Positions 29,945 to 41,302 of a DNA stretch of 64,000 nucleotides are shown piece by piece. Location of the stretch: contig NZ_JAFKEC010000017.1 in assembly GCF_017848315.1 (NCBI RefSeq), positions 30,257 through 94,256 on the forward strand. Direction: 5' to 3'. The notes beneath the pieces were generated by a model. It made no database searches. It was not told the origin of the DNA and was given only the letters and a program-made list of their open reading frames with translations. Each line of letters starts with the position of its first letter. Position 1 is the stretch's first letter. This DNA comes from Pseudomonas palmensis (GTDB lineage Bacteria > Pseudomonadota > Gammaproteobacteria > Pseudomonadales > Pseudomonadaceae). The position numbers and the translations under genes were made by a program.

Positions 29945-30904
29945 ATGCAAATTGCCCTGGCCCCCATGGAGGGGCTGGTCGACAACATCCTTCGCGACGT
30001 ACTGACCCAGGTGGGCGGCATCGACTGGTGTGTCACCGAGTTCATTCGCGTGTGCGACCGGTTGCTGCCGGCGCATGTGTACGAGAAGCTGGCCCCGGAG
30101 CTTGGCCGCGGTGCGCAAACCGCCGCCGGCGTGCCTTTGCGTGTGCAGTTGCTGGGCTCCGACCCGGCATGCCTGGCCGATAACGCGGTGCTGGCCTGCG
30201 AGCTGGGCGCCCCCGTCATCGACCTCAATTTCGGTTGCCCGGCCAAGACCGTGAACAAGTCCCGCGGCGGTGCGGTGCTGCTCAAGGAGCCCGAGCTGCT
30301 GCATGCCATCCTGCGCGAAGTGCGCCGGGCGGTGCCTGCGCATATCCCGGTCACCGCCAAGATGCGCCTGGGCTTCGACAGCCCGGACGGTGCGCTGGAC
30401 TGCGCCCGCGCCCTGGCCGAAGGCGGTGCCGACCAGTTGGTGGTGCACGCACGCACCAAGGTCGACGGCTACAAGCCGCCGGCGCACTGGGAGTACGTGG
30501 CGCGGGTGCAAGAGGTGGTGAAGGTGCCGGTGTTCGCCAACGGCGAGGTGTGGACGCTGGAAGACTGGCGCCGCTGCCGCGAGGTCAGCGGCGTGGAGGA
30601 CATCATGCTCGGTCGCGGCCTGGTGTCGCGCCCGGACCTGGCCCGGCAGATTGCCGCCGAGCGCCAGGGCATCGAGTTCGTGCCGCTGGACTGGCAGGCA
30701 CTGCAACCGCTGCTGCAGGACTTCTGGGTGCAGGCCCGGGAGCAGATGACCGAGCGTCAGGCACCGGGGCGACTGAAGCAGTGGGTGGCGATGCTGACCC
30801 GTACCTACCCCGAAGCCACGGCACTGTTTACCGAACTGCGCCGCGAGACCGACTGTGATCGCGTGGCGCGGCTGCTGGGTATTCCGGTCAGCGAGGCGGC
30901 CTGA
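29945..30904 (+). CDS. dusC: tRNA-dihydrouridine(16) synthase DusC
   Basis: 319 residues. FMN enzyme that reduces U16 of t[16 protein letters not shown] at the start binds FMN, and the catalytic Cys is in [19 protein letters not shown] (near residue 98). The sequence and length fit the DusC branch better than DusA or DusB. The ATG at 29945 lies at the conserved start; the in-frame upstream extension is not part of the family. Confidence 0.93.
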   Translation: MQIALAPMEGLVDNILRDVLTQVGGIDWCVTEFIRVCDRLLPAHVYEKLAPELGRGAQTAAGVPLRVQLLGSDPACLADNAVLACELGAPVIDLNFGCPAKTVNKSRGGAVLLKEPELLHAILREVRRAVPAHIPVTAKMRLGFDSPDGALDCARALAEGGADQLVVHARTKVDGYKPPAHWEYVARVQEVVKVPVFANGEVWTLEDWRRCREVSGVEDIMLGRGLVSRPDLARQIAAERQGIEFVPLDWQALQPLLQDFWVQAREQMTERQAPGRLKQWVAMLTRTYPEATALFTELRRETDCDRVARLLGIPVSEAA

Positions 30905-30924
30905 AAAAATTTTTGTGGTCGATG

Positions 30925-30952
30925 CTTGAAATGTTAGGGCGGGTCCTTATCT
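30925..30952 (+). promoter_or_regulatory. Sigma-32 (RpoH) heat-shock promoter of ibpA
   Basis: -35 CTTGAAA (30925-30931), a 13-nt spacer, and -10 CCTTATCT (30945-30952), close to the consensus CTTGAAA-N11-16-CCCCATNT. The expected transcript starts near 30960. Confidence 0.85.
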
Positions 30953-30957
30953 AGGGA

Positions 30958-31022
30958 GTACGCGATGCCGAAGTCGGGTCGCGCAATCACCAACTCGCTG
31001 ATATTTCAGGAGATGTACCATG
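30958..31022 (+). promoter_or_regulatory. ROSE-like RNA thermometer in the ibpA leader
   Basis: The about 60-nt leader ends in TCGCTGATATTTCAGGAGATG. In known ROSE elements of small heat-shock genes a U-Y-G-C-U segment pairs imperfectly with the AGGAG ribosome-binding site and opens on heating. The TCGCT (31000-31004 region) and AGGAG are placed exactly so here, and upstream GC-rich arms can form the further hairpin. The class is established for Pseudomonas ibpA; the pairing here was judged by eye. Confidence 0.72.
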
Positions 31023-31463
31023 ACTACCGCATTTTCTCTGGCTCCACTGTTCCGTCAATCCGTTGGCTTCGACCGTTTCAACGACCTGTTCGAATCCGCG
31101 GCACGTAGCGAGTCGGGTAGCACCTACCCACCCTACAATGTTGAAAAACATGGCGAAGACCACTACCGAATCGTCGTTGCTGCAGCTGGCTTCCAGGAAG
31201 AGGACCTCGACCTGCAAGTGGAAAAAGGCGTTCTGACCGTCAGTGGCGGCAAGCGTGACAGCAGTGGTGAAAGCGTCACCTACCTGCACCAGGGCATCGC
31301 CCAGCGGGCCTTCAAGTTGTCCTTCCGCCTGGCTGACCACATCGAAGTGAAGTCGGCGGGCCTGGCCAACGGTCTGCTCAGTGTCGATCTGCTGCGTGTT
31401 GTGCCTGAAGAAGCCAAGGCCAAGCGCATCCCGATCAACGGCGAGAAACCTGCGCTGAACTGA
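31020..31463 (+). CDS. ibpA: Small heat-shock protein (Hsp20, IbpA)
   Basis: 147 residues. The alpha-crystallin domain (YPPYNVEKHGEDHYRIVVAAAGF to VDLLRVVPEE) is followed by the C-terminal I-x-I anchor (RIPIN) that drives oligomer assembly. It is a holdase that binds unfolding proteins for DnaK/ClpB. Heat control is visible at two levels: a sigma-32 promoter and a ROSE-like leader. Confidence 0.95.
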   Translation: MTTAFSLAPLFRQSVGFDRFNDLFESAARSESGSTYPPYNVEKHGEDHYRIVVAAAGFQEEDLDLQVEKGVLTVSGGKRDSSGESVTYLHQGIAQRAFKLSFRLADHIEVKSAGLANGLLSVDLLRVVPEEAKAKRIPINGEKPALN

Positions 31464-31480
31464 GTGTGGGCTGAGTGAAA

Positions 31481-31506
31481 GAGGGCACCTTCGGGTGCCC
31501 TTTTTT
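31481..31506 (+). terminator. Terminator after ibpA
   Basis: GGGCACC-TTC-GGGTGCCC stem-loop (31483-31500) followed by six T residues. Confidence 0.9.
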
Positions 31507-31528
31507 GTGCCCGGTCCGCGGCTCTTCA

Positions 31529-31557
31529 CTGCAGGAGCCAGCCTTGCTGGCAACTGC
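31529..31557. repeat. Single REP-like element
   Basis: GCAGGAGCCAGCCTTGCTGG is a solitary copy of the REP core also seen as inverted pairs at 27100 and 54960. It lies between the convergent ibpA and GGDEF-EAL genes. Confidence 0.6.
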
Positions 31558-31571
31558 CGTGCTGCGGTGTG

Positions 31572-34500
31572 TCAGTAGTCCGCCGGTGCCTGCAGCAGCA
31601 TCGCCCTGAACTCGTTCAGCGGCAATGGCCGGCTGTGCAGGTACCCCTGGTACAGATGGCACCCCAGCCGCTCCAGAAACTCCAGTTGCTCCGACAGCTC
31701 CACCCCTTCGGCAATCACTGCCAGGTCCAGGCTTCTGGCCATGGCCACGATGGCCTTGACGATCTCTGCATCATTGGGGTCCAGCGGTGCATCGCGCACG
31801 AACGACTGGTCGATCTTCAGCGCATCCACCGGCAAGCGCTTGAGGTAGGTGAGCGACGAGTAGCCGGTGCCGAAGTCATCCATCGCAAAGCTCACCCCGA
31901 ACGCCTTCAGCTCGCGCATCTTGCTGATGGTGTCCTCCAGGTTCTGGATCACGATGCCCTCGGTGATCTCCAGCTTGAGCATCTGGTAGGGCAGGCGGTA
32001 GTCGTCCAGGCTGCGCCGCACCCGCTCGACGAAATCGTTCTGGCGGAACTGGCGCGGGCTGATGTTCACGCACAGGCTGAAATCCATCGGATCGATCAGC
32101 CCGTCCTGCAGCATGCGCGAGCAGGCATCACAGGCTTCGTCGAGTATCCAGCTGCCCACCTCCAGGATCAGCCCGCTTTCCTCCAGCACCTGGATGAACT
32201 GGCTGGGCGGCTGCTGGCCCAACAGCGGATGGTGCCAGCGCAGCAGAACCTCGGCCCCGACGATGCGGTTGTCACGGGCATCCACCTGGGGCTGGAAGTG
32301 CAGCGCCAGTTCGCCCCTGGCCAGGGCCATGCGCAGGTCGCTCTCCATGCGCAGGCGTTCACTGGCGGCCTTCTGCATGGTGGTGTGGAACAGTTGCGTG
32401 GTGTTGCGACCCGAATCCTTGGCGCGGTACAGCGCAATGTCGGCGCGCTTGAGCAGGTCGGCCGGCGTGGTGCCGTGGTCGGGGATCAGCGCCACGCCGA
32501 TGCTGGGGGTTACCTGCAAGCGCTGGCCGTCCAGCGACATCGGCTCGGCCAGCAGCTCGCGCAAGGTGTCGGCCAGTTGGCGAACCTTGTCGGTGACCTC
32601 TTCGCGGCTGCCTTCCAGGCCGCTCAGCAGCACCACGAACTCGTCACCCCCCAGGCGCGCCACGGTGTCCTCCAGGCGCACGCTGGCTTCAAGCCTGGCT
32701 GTGATGATCTTGAGCACCGTGTCGCCCACCGGGTGGCCCAGCGAGTCGTTGATGTGCTTGAAGTGGTCGAGGTCGAGGAACAGCAGGGCACCGCGCAGGT
32801 TCTGGCGTTTGAGCAGGGCGATCTGCTGGCTCAGGCGATCCATCAGCAGGGCGCGGTTGGGCAGGTTGGTCAGCGGGTCGTGGTAGGCCAGGTGACGGAT
32901 CTGCGCCTGGGCATTCTTGAGCTGGCTGACGTCGCGGGCAGTCAGTAGCAGGCAGTCTGTCTCGTTGAGGGTGATCGGCTCCATCGACACCTCCACGGTG
33001 AGGATTTCGCCGCGTTTGTTGCGCCCCAGCATTTCGCGGTGGTGCACCCGCCCGCGCTCACGCATTTCACCGAACAGCAGGGTCTGCTGCTTGTCGTCGG
33101 CCCACAACCCGATCTGAGCCATGCTCTGGCCGATCACCTCGTCGGCGCTGTAGCCGGTGAGCCGGCAGAAGCCGTCGTTCACCTCCAGGTAGCAGCCACT
33201 GTCGCGCTCGGTGATGGTGATGGCGTCGGGGCTGGAGTGGAAGGCCTTGGCGAACTTCTCCTCACTGGCCTTGAGTGCGGCTTCGCCGCGTTGCTGCTGG
33301 GTGATGTCGCGCAGGGTGGTGACGCTGCAGGGCTGGTTGTCGACCTTGATCAGGCGGCTGGAAATCACACAGGTCAGGGGCTGGCCATCCTTGTGATTGA
33401 CCACCACCGCGACATTGTTCAACGCCTGGTCGCGAATCACCTGCTCGATGCGTCGTGCGCGGGCGGCCGATTCGGCCCACAGCCCCAGTTGTTCGGCGGT
33501 ACGACCCAGTACCTGGTCGGCGCACCAGCCGAAGGTCTGGGTGAACGCCTGGTTGATCTCGATGAACTGGCCGGTGTCCTGGCGGGTGACGCAGATGGGG
33601 TCGGGGCTGACCTGGAACAGGCTGGCGAACTTTTCCTCCGAGCTGGTCAGGCGCTGTTCGCGTTCAACCTGTTCGGTGATGTCCAGCAGGGTGCCGGCCA
33701 TGCGAAGCGGGTTGCCCTGGTCGTCACGGTACAGCCGTGCACGACTCTCCAGGTAGCGTGAGGCGCCGTTTTCCAGCTGGATGCGGTAGGTGATCTGGTA
33801 GTTGCCCGCGGGGCCTTCGCGCAGGCTGCGATAGGCCTGGCGCATGCCGCTGCGCTCAAGCTCGGGCACGCCTTCGAAAAACGCCTCGAACGACTCGTGG
33901 AACGGCACCGGCGCCAGGCCGTGCAGTTGTGCCGCGCGGGCCGAGCCGTACAGCATGCCGCTGGGGATGTGCCAGTCCCAGGTACCCAACTGGGCAGAGT
34001 CCAGTGCCAGGTCCAGGCGCTCCTGGCTGTCCTTGAGGGCTTGTTCGGCACGTTTGCGCTCGCTGGTGTCGACGAAAGTACTGAGCAGGTAGGTGACACC
34101 TTCGAGTTCGATGGCCTGGGTGCTGAGGATGCCATCGTGGACCTGCCCGCTGCTGGCGCGAAACTGCACTTCCAGGGTCACCGGGCCGTTGTTGCCGCTG
34201 GTGGCCTCCAGCACCTGGTCACGCTGCCTGGGGTTGGCCCACAGGCCCAGCTCCAGCGTGGTACGCCCGATCACCTGGGCGCCGGGCCAGCCAAGAATGT
34301 TCTCGAAGTGCTGGTTGACCTCATGGATCAGCCCGTCGGCGCGCCGGGTCAGCAGCACCACGTTCGGGCTCAGGTGAAAAAGCGTGGCAAAGCGCTTTTC
34401 GGAGTTGATCAGTGCGGTTTCGCGTTCGCGCTGGCGGGTGATCTCGCGCACCACCCCGATCATCTGCAGGCGCCCGTCGCGGTTGGTGGCCAGGCTGCCA

Positions 34501-34868
34501 TTGACTTCCAGCCAGTGCAGGCTGCCGTCCGGCCAGCGGATGCGATGGCGCAGGGCCTGGTCCACCGGCTCGCCGTTGAGCACTGCATGAAAGGCCTGGC
34601 GCATGCGCGCGCGGTCCTCTTCCGGCAGCAGGTCGAGGTAGTCGATGTCGTGGGTCAGCGGTTGATGCGGATCGAAGCCAAACAGTGCCTGGGTGCCTCG
34701 TGACCAGTTGATGCGCCCGCTGCCCACATCCCACACCCAGGCGCCAAGGTGCGCACCATTGAGCGCCGCGAGCAACTGCGGCGCACTTTCCCAGGCCTGT
34801 TCCAGCTCCTGGGGGTCTGCTGCGTGGATACGGGGAAGGCGCGCAAAACGATTGGCTGACTTGGGCAT
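31572..34868 (-). CDS. Five-PAS diguanylate cyclase/phosphodiesterase (GGDEF-EAL)
   Basis: 1098 residues, cytoplasmic, with no membrane segment. About five PAS domains in series (roughly 30-145, 160-275, 285-400, 415-530, 540-655) precede a GGDEF domain (about 665-825) with an intact RLGGDEF active site and an inhibitory I-site RLED exactly five residues before GGDEF. The EAL domain (about 840-1090) reads EVL in the signature, and NISPRQF, LEITEG, DDFGTGYSS, LKIDQSFV and AEGVE are all intact. Both halves therefore look active, making or breaking cyclic di-GMP depending on PAS input. No ligand can be assigned. It is minus-strand, behind a LysR gene of the same direction, with 63 bp between. 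Confidence 0.93.
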   Translation of the reverse strand: MPKSANRFARLPRIHAADPQELEQAWESAPQLLAALNGAHLGAWVWDVGSGRINWSRGTQALFGFDPHQPLTHDIDYLDLLPEEDRARMRQAFHAVLNGEPVDQALRHRIRWPDGSLHWLEVNGSLATNRDGRLQMIGVVREITRQRERETALINSEKRFATLFHLSPNVVLLTRRADGLIHEVNQHFENILGWPGAQVIGRTTLELGLWANPRQRDQVLEATSGNNGPVTLEVQFRASSGQVHDGILSTQAIELEGVTYLLSTFVDTSERKRAEQALKDSQERLDLALDSAQLGTWDWHIPSGMLYGSARAAQLHGLAPVPFHESFEAFFEGVPELERSGMRQAYRSLREGPAGNYQITYRIQLENGASRYLESRARLYRDDQGNPLRMAGTLLDITEQVEREQRLTSSEEKFASLFQVSPDPICVTRQDTGQFIEINQAFTQTFGWCADQVLGRTAEQLGLWAESAARARRIEQVIRDQALNNVAVVVNHKDGQPLTCVISSRLIKVDNQPCSVTTLRDITQQQRGEAALKASEEKFAKAFHSSPDAITITERDSGCYLEVNDGFCRLTGYSADEVIGQSMAQIGLWADDKQQTLLFGEMRERGRVHHREMLGRNKRGEILTVEVSMEPITLNETDCLLLTARDVSQLKNAQAQIRHLAYHDPLTNLPNRALLMDRLSQQIALLKRQNLRGALLFLDLDHFKHINDSLGHPVGDTVLKIITARLEASVRLEDTVARLGGDEFVVLLSGLEGSREEVTDKVRQLADTLRELLAEPMSLDGQRLQVTPSIGVALIPDHGTTPADLLKRADIALYRAKDSGRNTTQLFHTTMQKAASERLRMESDLRMALARGELALHFQPQVDARDNRIVGAEVLLRWHHPLLGQQPPSQFIQVLEESGLILEVGSWILDEACDACSRMLQDGLIDPMDFSLCVNISPRQFRQNDFVERVRRSLDDYRLPYQMLKLEITEGIVIQNLEDTISKMRELKAFGVSFAMDDFGTGYSSLTYLKRLPVDALKIDQSFVRDAPLDPNDAEIVKAIVAMARSLDLAVIAEGVELSEQLEFLERLGCHLYQGYLHSRPLPLNEFRAMLLQAPADY

Positions 34869-34931
34869 CGGTACCAGACCTTTGGCGGGTGATACGTCCT
34901 TGGTGGCGGGCCGCCCCGGGGCAGGGGCGGG

Positions 34932-35810
34932 CTACGCCGGGCTTGCGTGACTGTCGAGCAGGGCCATGAAGGCTCTGGCCGCATTCGATAACGTTCGTTC
35001 CGTGTGCAGAATGTAGCCTAGCTGGCGCGACAGCTGTATGCCCGGCAAGTCGATGGATGCAACCTGCTCATCGAGCATTGTGCGCGGCAGCACACTCCAG
35101 GCCAGCCCGATCGACACCATCATTTTGATGGTTTCCAGGTAGTTGGTGCTCATGGCGATGTTGGGGACCAGGCCCTGGGCCTCGAACAGACGCTGCACAA
35201 TATGGTGTGTGAAAGTGTTGCCGCCGGGGAACACGGCCGGGTGGTGGGCAATGTCCGCCAGGCCCACCGCGCCCTTGCAGGCCAGCGGGTGCTCGGGGGC
35301 GACCACGAAATCCAGCGGGTCGTCCCATACCGGCACCGCGCGCACCAGGCTGTGGGGCTCGGGGGCGAGGGTGATCACGGCGATTTCGGCGCGCCCGTGC
35401 AGAATTTCCTCGTAGGCCACTTCCGAGTCCAGAAACTGGATGTCCAGAGCCACCGCCGGGTACTGACGGGTAAACGCCCGCAACAGCGGCGGCAGGCGGT
35501 GCAGGCCGATGTGATGGCTGGTGGCCAGGGTCAGTCGACCGCTGACCTCGCCGGTGAGGTTGGTCAGGGCCCGCCGGGTGTCGTCCAGCACGTTGAGGAT
35601 CTGGTAGGCGCGCGGCAGCAGGGCACGGCCGGCTTCGGTCAGGCTCACCTCGCGGCCAAGGCGGTCGAACAGGCGCACATCCAGCTGCTGCTCCAGCCCG
35701 GCAATGCGCTTGCTGATGGCCGGCTGGGTCAGGTGCAGGCGCTCGCCGGCACCGGAAAAGCTCCCGGTTTCAGCGATGGCGATGAAGGCACTAAGGTTGG
35801 CCAGGTCCAC
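34932..35810 (-). CDS. LysR-family regulator divergent from leuCD
   Basis: 292 residues. N-terminal winged helix-turn-helix (AFIAIAETGSFSGAGERLHLTQPAISKRIAGLEQQL, residues 8-44) and a periplasmic-binding-like effector domain. LysR regulators usually control the divergent neighbour, here leuC, 142 bp away across an AT-rich intergenic region that contains the T-N11-A-like element TTCCTGAAAGTTATCCAAAG (about 35830-35850). The effector could be a leucine pathway intermediate; this is inference from position only. Confidence 0.92.
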   Translation of the reverse strand: MDLANLSAFIAIAETGSFSGAGERLHLTQPAISKRIAGLEQQLDVRLFDRLGREVSLTEAGRALLPRAYQILNVLDDTRRALTNLTGEVSGRLTLATSHHIGLHRLPPLLRAFTRQYPAVALDIQFLDSEVAYEEILHGRAEIAVITLAPEPHSLVRAVPVWDDPLDFVVAPEHPLACKGAVGLADIAHHPAVFPGGNTFTHHIVQRLFEAQGLVPNIAMSTNYLETIKMMVSIGLAWSVLPRTMLDEQVASIDLPGIQLSRQLGYILHTERTLSNAARAFMALLDSHASPA

Positions 35811-35952
35811 GGAATGAGTTCCTCGGGTTTGGATTCCTGAAAGTTATCCAAAGCATAAAAAATATGAATTTGAGTTATTCAATCTAACCCCATAGCATCG
35901 TCCGTACAAGCCAAGGGGTTATTGGCATAGAAAGACTGATGAGGAAAGTCTG

Positions 35953-37386
35953 ATGGCTGGCAAAACGCTCTACGACAAGCTCTGGGATTCGCACTTGGTC
36001 AAGCAGCGCGACGACGGTTCGGCGCTGATCTATATCGACCGTCACATCATTCACGAAGTGACGTCGCCGCAGGCCTTCGAGGGGCTGCGCCTGGCCAACC
36101 GCAAACCCTGGCGCATCGATGCCAACATCGCCACCCCCGACCACAACGTGCCCACCACGCCAGAGCGCAAGGGCGGCATCGAGGCCATCGCCGACCAGGT
36201 GTCGCGCCTGCAGGTGCAGACCCTCGACGAAAACTGTGACGAATACGGCATCACCGAATTCAAGATGAACGATGTGCGCCAGGGCATCGTCCACGTCATC
36301 GGCCCGGAGCAGGGTGCCACCTTGCCCGGCATGACCGTGGTCTGCGGCGACTCGCACACCTCCACCCACGGCGCGTTCGGCGCCCTGGCCCACGGCATCG
36401 GCACCTCCGAGGTCGAGCACGTGCTCGCTACCCAGTGCCTGGTGGCCAAGAAGATGAAAAACATGCTGGTGCGCGTCGAAGGGCAATTGCCGTTCGGCGT
36501 CACTGCCAAGGACATCGTGCTGGCCGTGATCGGCAAGATCGGGACCGCCGGCGGCAACGGGCATGCCATCGAGTTTGCCGGCAGCGCCATTCGCGAGTTG
36601 TCGGTCGAAGGCCGCATGACCATCTGCAACATGTCCATCGAGGCCGGTGCGCGGGTGGGCCTGGTGGCCACCGACGAGAAGACCGTTGCCTACGTCAAGG
36701 GTCGTCCGTATGCGCCCAAGGGCGAGCAGTGGGACCTGGCCGTCGAAGCCTGGAAAGACCTGGTGTCCGACAGCGACGCGGTGTTCGACACCGTGGTCGA
36801 GCTGGACGCGGCGCAGATCAAACCGCAGGTCAGCTGGGGCACCTCGCCCGAGATGGTGCTGGCGGTCGACCAGCGCGTGCCGGACCCGGCGGCCGAGGCC
36901 GACCTGGTCAAGCGCGGTTCCATCGAACGCGCGCTCAAGTACATGGGCCTGAACGCCAACCAGGCGATCACCGACATTCAGCTCGACCGCGTGTTCATCG
37001 GTTCGTGCACCAACTCGCGCATCGAAGACCTGCGCGCCGCGGCCGTGATCGCCAAGGGCCGCAAGGTGGCCTCGACCATCAAGCAGGCCATCGTGGTGCC
37101 GGGCTCGGGCCTGGTCAAGGCGCAGGCCGAGCAGGAAGGCCTGGACAAGATCTTCCTCGAGGCCGGTTTCGAATGGCGTGAGCCGGGCTGCTCGATGTGC
37201 CTGGCGATGAACCCGGACCGCCTCGAAAGTGGCGAGCATTGCGCCTCCACCTCCAACCGCAACTTCGAGGGGCGCCAGGGCGCCGGTGGGCGTACCCACC
37301 TGGTGAGCCCGGCAATGGCGGCGGCTGCCGCAGTAACCGGTCGTTTTGTCGATGTACGCGAGTTGATCCAAGGGAGCGCAGCATGA
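35953..37386 (+). CDS. leuC: 3-isopropylmalate dehydratase large subunit
   Basis: 477 residues. Aconitase-family [4Fe-4S] enzyme of leucine synthesis. Cluster ligands are in [13 protein letters not shown] and [12 protein letters not shown], and [16 protein letters not shown] is intact. It forms a heterodimer with LeuD, whose ATG overlaps the leuC stop by 4 bp. Confidence 0.97.
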   Translation: MAGKTLYDKLWDSHLVKQRDDGSALIYIDRHIIHEVTSPQAFEGLRLANRKPWRIDANIATPDHNVPTTPERKGGIEAIADQVSRLQVQTLDENCDEYGITEFKMNDVRQGIVHVIGPEQGATLPGMTVVCGDSHTSTHGAFGALAHGIGTSEVEHVLATQCLVAKKMKNMLVRVEGQLPFGVTAKDIVLAVIGKIGTAGGNGHAIEFAGSAIRELSVEGRMTICNMSIEAGARVGLVATDEKTVAYVKGRPYAPKGEQWDLAVEAWKDLVSDSDAVFDTVVELDAAQIKPQVSWGTSPEMVLAVDQRVPDPAAEADLVKRGSIERALKYMGLNANQAITDIQLDRVFIGSCTNSRIEDLRAAAVIAKGRKVASTIKQAIVVPGSGLVKAQAEQEGLDKIFLEAGFEWREPGCSMCLAMNPDRLESGEHCASTSNRNFEGRQGAGGRTHLVSPAMAAAAAVTGRFVDVRELIQGSAA

Positions 37387-38027
37387 AAGCCTTTACCCAG
37401 CACACCGGCCTGGTCGCCCCGTTGGACCGTGCCAACGTCGACACCGACCAGATCATCCCCAAGCAGTTCTTGAAGTCGATCAAGCGCACCGGGTTCGGCC
37501 CGAACCTGTTCGACGAATGGCGTTACCTGGACGTGGGTCAGCCCTACCAGGACAACAGCAAGCGCCCGCTGAACCAGGATTTCGTGCTCAACCATGCGCG
37601 TTACCAGGGGGCCAGCGTGTTGCTGGCGCGGGAGAACTTCGGTTGCGGTTCGAGCCGCGAGCATGCGCCTTGGGCGCTGGAAGAGTACGGCTTTCGCAGC
37701 ATCATTGCGCCCAGCTACGCCGACATCTTCTTCAACAACAGCTTCAAGAACGGCTTGCTGCCGATCATCCTCGGCGACGAGGAAGTCGACGAGCTGTTCA
37801 AGCAGGTTGAGGCGGACCCGGGCTACCAGCTGACCATCGACCTGCAGGCGCAGACCGTGACGCGGCCGGACGGCAAGGTGCTCCACTTCGAGATCGACGC
37901 GTTCCGCAAGCATTGCCTGCTCAACGGCCTGGATGACATCGGCCTGACCTTGCAGGATGGCGATGCGATTGCAGCGTTTGAAGCCAGGCACCGTGCTAGC
38001 CAGCCCTGGTTGTTTCGCGACGCCTGA
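37383..38027 (+). CDS. leuD: 3-isopropylmalate dehydratase small subunit
   Basis: 214 residues. The swivel domain of isopropylmalate isomerase: [24 protein letters not shown] at the start and [15 protein letters not shown] in the middle. The frame is open upstream into leuC, but the true start is the overlapping ATG. Confidence 0.97.
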   Translation: MKAFTQHTGLVAPLDRANVDTDQIIPKQFLKSIKRTGFGPNLFDEWRYLDVGQPYQDNSKRPLNQDFVLNHARYQGASVLLARENFGCGSSREHAPWALEEYGFRSIIAPSYADIFFNNSFKNGLLPIILGDEEVDELFKQVEADPGYQLTIDLQAQTVTRPDGKVLHFEIDAFRKHCLLNGLDDIGLTLQDGDAIAAFEARHRASQPWLFRDA

Positions 38028-38071
38028 ATGATGCAGTGATGTGCCGGCCAAGCCGCCCCAGGAGATCCATG

Positions 38072-38839
38072 ATGACCCGCAGCACCGCCCACACCGAAGT
38101 CGTCCAGCGCCAGTTCGGCGAACAAGCCTCTGCCTACCTGAGCAGCGCCGTGCATGCCCAGGGTAGCGAATTCGCCCTGCTGCAGGCCGAGCTTGCCGGG
38201 CACGCCGACGCCCGCCTGCTGGACCTTGGCTGCGGTGCCGGTCACGTGAGCTTCCATGTCGCCCCGCTGGTGGCCGAAGTGGTCGCCTATGACCTGTCGC
38301 AGCAGATGCTCGACGTGGTCGGCGCCGCCGCCATCGAGCGCGGCTTGAACAACATCGTCACCGAGCGTGGCGCCGCCGAGCGCCTGCCGTTCGCCGACGC
38401 CTCGTTCGATTTCGTCTTCAGCCGCTACTCGGCGCACCACTGGAGCGACCTGGGCCTGGCCCTGCGCGAGGTGCGCCGGGTGCTCAAGCCCGGCGGCGTG
38501 GCCGCGTTCGTCGACGTCATGTCGCCGGGCAGCCCGCTGCTCGACACCTACCTGCAAAGCGTCGAAGTACTGCGCGACACCAGCCACGTGCGCGATTATT
38601 CTGCCGGCGAGTGGCTGCAACAGGTCAGCGAAGCCGGCCTGTGCACCCGCAGCCACACGCGCCAGCGCCTGCGCCTGGAATACACCTCGTGGGTGGAGCG
38701 CATGCGCACCCCCGAGCCGATGCGTGCGGCGATTCGCCAGTTGCAGCAGGCGATGGGCGACGAAGTTCGCCAGCATTACCAGATAGAAGCCGATGGCTCC
38801 TTCAGCACCGACGTGATCGTGCTCTGGGCCCAACGCTGA
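38072..38839 (+). CDS. SAM-dependent class I methyltransferase
   Basis: 255 residues. SAM-binding motif [17 protein letters not shown] (about 49-64), motif [10 protein letters not shown] and post-motif [13 protein letters not shown] match the UbiE/Coq5-like methyltransferase_11 fold. Of two adjacent ATG codons the second (38072) is better spaced from AGGAG. It lies between leuD and leuB in the same direction (gaps 44 and 55 bp), as in other P. putida-group genomes. It resembles trans-aconitate or BioC-like methyltransferases, but the substrate is not determined. Confidence 0.88.
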   Translation: MTRSTAHTEVVQRQFGEQASAYLSSAVHAQGSEFALLQAELAGHADARLLDLGCGAGHVSFHVAPLVAEVVAYDLSQQMLDVVGAAAIERGLNNIVTERGAAERLPFADASFDFVFSRYSAHHWSDLGLALREVRRVLKPGGVAAFVDVMSPGSPLLDTYLQSVEVLRDTSHVRDYSAGEWLQQVSEAGLCTRSHTRQRLRLEYTSWVERMRTPEPMRAAIRQLQQAMGDEVRQHYQIEADGSFSTDVIVLWAQR

Positions 38840-38894
38840 GTTTTCCCCGGTACGCCAGTGCGGCGCACCGCTTGAATTGAATGATGAGGAACCC

Positions 38895-39977
<1,083 letters not shown>

Positions 39978-39983
39978 TCTCTC

Positions 39984-40026
39984 GGGCCCGCCGCTGGTTT
40001 CTTCCAGGCGGCGGCCCACTTTTAGC
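39984..40026 (+). terminator. Hairpin between leuB and asd
   Basis: GGGCCCGCCGCTGG and CCAGGCGGCGGCCC form an imperfect strong stem followed by a short ACTTTT tract. It is likely a partial terminator or attenuator between leuB and asd. Confidence 0.55.
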
Positions 40027-40041
40027 GAAGGTGTAGTTGCG

Positions 40042-41154
40042 ATGAAACGTGTAGGTCTGATCGGTTGGCGCGGTATGGTCGGTTCCGTGCTCATGCAGCG
40101 GATGCTCGAAGAGCAGGATTTCGATCTGATCGAGCCGGTGTTCTTCACTACCTCCAATGTCGGGGGCCAGGGGCCATCCGTGGGCAAGGACATTGCTCCG
40201 CTCAAGGATGCGTACAGCATTGAAGAGCTCAAGACCCTCGATGTGATCCTGACCTGCCAGGGTGGCGACTACACCAACGAGGTGTTCCCCAAGCTGCGCG
40301 AAGCCGGCTGGCAGGGTTACTGGATCGATGCCGCTTCCAGCCTGCGCATGCAGGATGACGCGGTCATCGTGCTGGACCCGGTCAACCGCAAGGTCATCGA
40401 CCAGCAGCTGGACGCCGGCACCAAGAACTACATCGGTGGCAACTGCACCGTCAGCCTGATGCTGATGGGCCTGGGCGGCCTGTTCGAAGCCGGCCTGGTC
40501 GAATGGATGAGCGCCATGACCTACCAGGCGGCCTCCGGCGCCGGCGCGCAGAACATGCGCGAGCTGATCAAGCAGATGGGCGCTACCCATGCGGCGGTTG
40601 CCGATGACCTGGCCAACCCGGCGGCGGCCATCCTCGACATCGACCGCAAGGTCGCCGAGGCCATGCGCAGCGACGCCTACCCGACCGAGAACTTCGGCGT
40701 GCCGCTGGCCGGCAGCCTGATCCCGTGGATCGACAAGGAGCTGCCCAACGGTCAGAGCCGTGAAGAGTGGAAGGCCCAGGCCGAGACCAACAAGATCCTG
40801 GGTCGTTTCAAGAACCCGATCCCGGTCGACGGCATCTGCGTGCGCATCGGCGCCATGCGTTGCCACAGCCAGGCGCTGACCATCAAGCTGAACAAGGACG
40901 TGCCGATCGCCGACATCGAAGGCATGATCAGCCAGCACAACCCCTGGGTGAAGCTGGTGCCGAACCAGCGCGAGATCAGCATGCAGGAGCTGAGCCCGAC
41001 CAACGTCACCGGCACGCTGAACATCCCGGTAGGGCGTCTGCGCAAGCTGAACATGGGGTCGCAGTACCTGGGCGCCTTCACCGTGGGCGACCAGCTGCTG
41101 TGGGGCGCGGCCGAGCCGCTGCGTCGCATGCTGCGGATCCTGCTGGAGCGTTGA
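40042..41154 (+). CDS. asd: Aspartate-semialdehyde dehydrogenase
   Basis: 370 residues. It makes aspartate semialdehyde for lysine, methionine, threonine and diaminopimelate. [14 protein letters not shown] binds NADP, the catalytic Cys is in [11 protein letters not shown] (near 135) and the catalytic His in [13 protein letters not shown]. This is the active copy; the next gene is a paralogue that lacks both residues. It is followed by a strong terminator. Confidence 0.97.
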   Translation: MKRVGLIGWRGMVGSVLMQRMLEEQDFDLIEPVFFTTSNVGGQGPSVGKDIAPLKDAYSIEELKTLDVILTCQGGDYTNEVFPKLREAGWQGYWIDAASSLRMQDDAVIVLDPVNRKVIDQQLDAGTKNYIGGNCTVSLMLMGLGGLFEAGLVEWMSAMTYQAASGAGAQNMRELIKQMGATHAAVADDLANPAAAILDIDRKVAEAMRSDAYPTENFGVPLAGSLIPWIDKELPNGQSREEWKAQAETNKILGRFKNPIPVDGICVRIGAMRCHSQALTIKLNKDVPIADIEGMISQHNPWVKLVPNQREISMQELSPTNVTGTLNIPVGRLRKLNMGSQYLGAFTVGDQLLWGAAEPLRRMLRILLER

Positions 41155-41176
41155 TCGCTGCTGCGCGGTAGAACAG

Positions 41177-41209
41177 GCCCCCTCGTCTTGCGACGCAGGG
41201 GGCTTTTTT
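41177..41209 (+). terminator. Terminator after asd
   Basis: GCCCCCT-CGTC-TTGC-GACG-AGGGGGC double stem followed by six T. Confidence 0.9.
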
Positions 41210-41302
41210 GTGGTGGCCTGATGCCTTTGCCGGCACCGGGTGGTCTCGCTGCGGCAATCCGAGTAAAGTGCCGCTCCCCCCGTTCTGCCAGAGGCACTGT
41301 CC

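Noticed and set aside
31569..32948. Plus-strand frames opposite the GGDEF-EAL gene
   Set aside because: Composition bias of antisense reading only; no start signal and no recognisable domain.
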